This document shows positions 62,793 to 64,000 of a stretch of 64,000 nt of DNA, piece after piece. The notes under the pieces are model-generated. The model was not told where the DNA came from. It saw nothing but the letters and a program-made list of their open reading frames with translations, and searched no databases. Positions within the stretch are counted from its first letter, which is position 1. Each line of letters opens with the position of its first letter. A program made the translations under genes and the position numbers. The DNA is from Roseiarcus sp963767245 (GTDB taxonomy: Bacteria > Pseudomonadota > Alphaproteobacteria > Rhizobiales > Beijerinckiaceae): the NCBI GenBank assembly GCA_963767245.1, contig CAVYDG010000018.1, positions 186,001 through 250,000 on the forward strand, in the 5' to 3' direction.

Positions 62793-64000
62793 ATGCTCGA
62801 AGCGATCCGCAACGCGGCTCAGGGGATCGTCGGCAAGGCGATCATGACCGTGGTCATGGGGCTCATCATCGTCAGCTTCGTCATCTGGGGCGTCGGCGAC
62901 ATGTTGCGCGGCTTCACCCCCTCGACCGTCGCCTCGGTCGGCGCCGCGAAAATCTCGGCCCAGGACTACCGTGTCGCCTACGACCGGACGATCCAGCAAT
63001 ATCAGCGCCGGCTGCGCCGCCCGTTCACCAACGAGGAGGCGCGCCAGATCGGCCTCGACCGCAGCGTCCTCCAGCGCCTCCTGAGCGAAGCAGCGGTCGA
63101 TGAGGAGGCGCGCAAGCTCGGCCTCAACATTTCCGACGACGCGTTGCGCGGGATCATCACCGCAAACCCGGATTTCCGCGACAAGTCCGGCGCCTTCGAT
63201 CCCGCCCGCTTCGCCGGCGCGCTGCGCGACATGGACATGACCGAACGCGGCTTCGTCTCGGAATTGCGCCAGCAGGAGTTGAGGCAATTCATTGTCGCCG
63301 CGCTCACGACCGGCATCGCCGCGCCGAAGGCGGAGGTCACGGCGGAGGCCGATTACCAGGGCCAGGGCCGGTCGGTCGATTATTTCCTGCTTCCCGCGGC
63401 GGCGGCAGGTGAGATTGCCGCGCCCTCCGAGGAGGCGCTCAAGACCTTCTTCAACGATCGCAAGTCGAGCTATCGCGCGCCCGAGTTCCGGGCGATGGAC
63501 GTCCTCGCGCTCGAGCCGGACACGATCGCCAATCCGGCCGAGGTCAGCGACGCCGACGCCCAGGCTGCATATGAAAAGATCGCCGGCAAGGACCCGCGGT
63601 TCGGCGCGCCCGAGAAGCGCGACCTGCAGCAGATCCTGTTCCCCAACGACGCTGACGCCAGCGCGGCGGACGCCAAGCTCAAGGCGGGCGCGAGTTTCGA
63701 CGACCTAATCAAGGAGCGGGGCCTCAAGCCGGAAGACACCGATCTCGGCGAGACGACCAAAGACGCGATGCTCGACAAGGCTGAGGCCGATGCCGTTTTC
63801 GCCCTGCCGCAAGGGGCGGTGAGCGGGGTGCTGAAGAGCCAGTTCGGCCCGGTGATCGTCCGCGTCAAGGGCATCACGCCCTCGACGGTGAAGCCGTTCG
63901 CGGAGGTCGCCGACGAGGTCAAGCGCCAGGTGTCGGCGTCCCGCGCCGGCGACAAGATCCAGGCGCTCCATGACAAGATCGAGGACCTCAGGGTCTCGGG
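62793..64000 (+). CDS. ppiD: PpiD-type periplasmic folding factor (SurA_N/parvulin), 5' part
   Basis: The frame stays open from the ATG at 62793 to the window end (402 codons). An N-terminal membrane anchor (AIMTVVMGLIIVSFVIWGVG) is followed by a SurA-like chaperone region (~45-190) and a parvulin-like PPIase domain (EKRDLQQILFPNDADASAAD, KAGASFDDLIKERGL, VFALPQGAVSGVLKSQFGPV). It assists folding of exported proteins at the Sec exit. The second half lies beyond the window. Confidence 0.93.
   Translation, partial: MLEAIRNAAQGIVGKAIMTVVMGLIIVSFVIWGVGDMLRGFTPSTVASVGAAKISAQDYRVAYDRTIQQYQRRLRRPFTNEEARQIGLDRSVLQRLLSEAAVDEEARKLGLNISDDALRGIITANPDFRDKSGAFDPARFAGALRDMDMTERGFVSELRQQELRQFIVAALTTGIAAPKAEVTAEADYQGQGRSVDYFLLPAAAAGEIAAPSEEALKTFFNDRKSSYRAPEFRAMDVLALEPDTIANPAEVSDADAQAAYEKIAGKDPRFGAPEKRDLQQILFPNDADASAADAKLKAGASFDDLIKERGLKPEDTDLGETTKDAMLDKAEADAVFALPQGAVSGVLKSQFGPVIVRVKGITPSTVKPFAEVADEVKRQVSASRAGDKIQALHDKIEDLRVS

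Overview
The window is high-GC bacterial DNA that reads as an alphaproteobacterial chromosome of the Hyphomicrobiales (Rhizobiales), possibly near Beijerinckiaceae/Methylocystaceae. The order-level call rests on gene neighbourhoods (rlpA-tmk-holB-metG-tatD-MBL, rpsF-rpsR-DUF2232-rplI, rplM-rpsI with argC nearby, ihfA-merR, tpiA/ppiD) and on rhizobial-type palindromic repeats. The family-level call is a guess.

Layout. 1-2.4 kb: 3' end of a GntP permease, a PEP-CTERM protein, then a chimeric scar made of a second gntP fragment and an IS5-type remnant. 2.4-7.3 kb: RND pump, its lipoprotein adaptor, and a repeat-rich exported protein. 7.5-13.8 kb: two metallophosphoesterases, an AI-2E-type permease and an M20 amidohydrolase. 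13.9-19 kb: a DNA-repair island of SRAP, Ku, LigD and a second Ku. 19.2-28 kb: a second AI-2E permease, a long intergenic region, then rlpA, tmk, holB, metG, tatD and an MBL hydrolase. 28-35 kb: M20 peptidase, an orphan nucleosidase-fold protein, small exported proteins and a 2H phosphoesterase. 35.5-48.6 kb: tRNA-Pro, merR, ihfA, a C-S lyase/Lrp pair, a ribosomal protein operon, galM, UDG, NYN and argC. 49.3-50.6 kb: an IS110 element inside a palindromic repeat. 50.6-64 kb: rpsI/rplM, a DyP-encapsulin operon, pncC, an XRE/oxidoreductase pair, secG, tpiA and ppiD.

The strongest discovery is the IS110-family element at 49438-50570. Its ends are fixed by comparison with an intact copy of the same palindrome at 15456-15571. 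The left non-coding end folds into two guide-bearing loops. One loop matches the element's own insertion site and the other its own ends, including the CT core. That is the layout of a bridge RNA.

Caution. Many genes between 7.5 and 26.3 kb, including normally essential tmk, holB and metG, carry single-base indels, mostly +1. Both reading-frame fragments stay well conserved, so these look like sequence or assembly errors rather than decay. I annotated such genes as single frameshifted CDSs. Other disruptions may be real: a TGA in the encapsulin gene, an internal deletion in a HAD hydrolase, and an XRE-regulator remnant.
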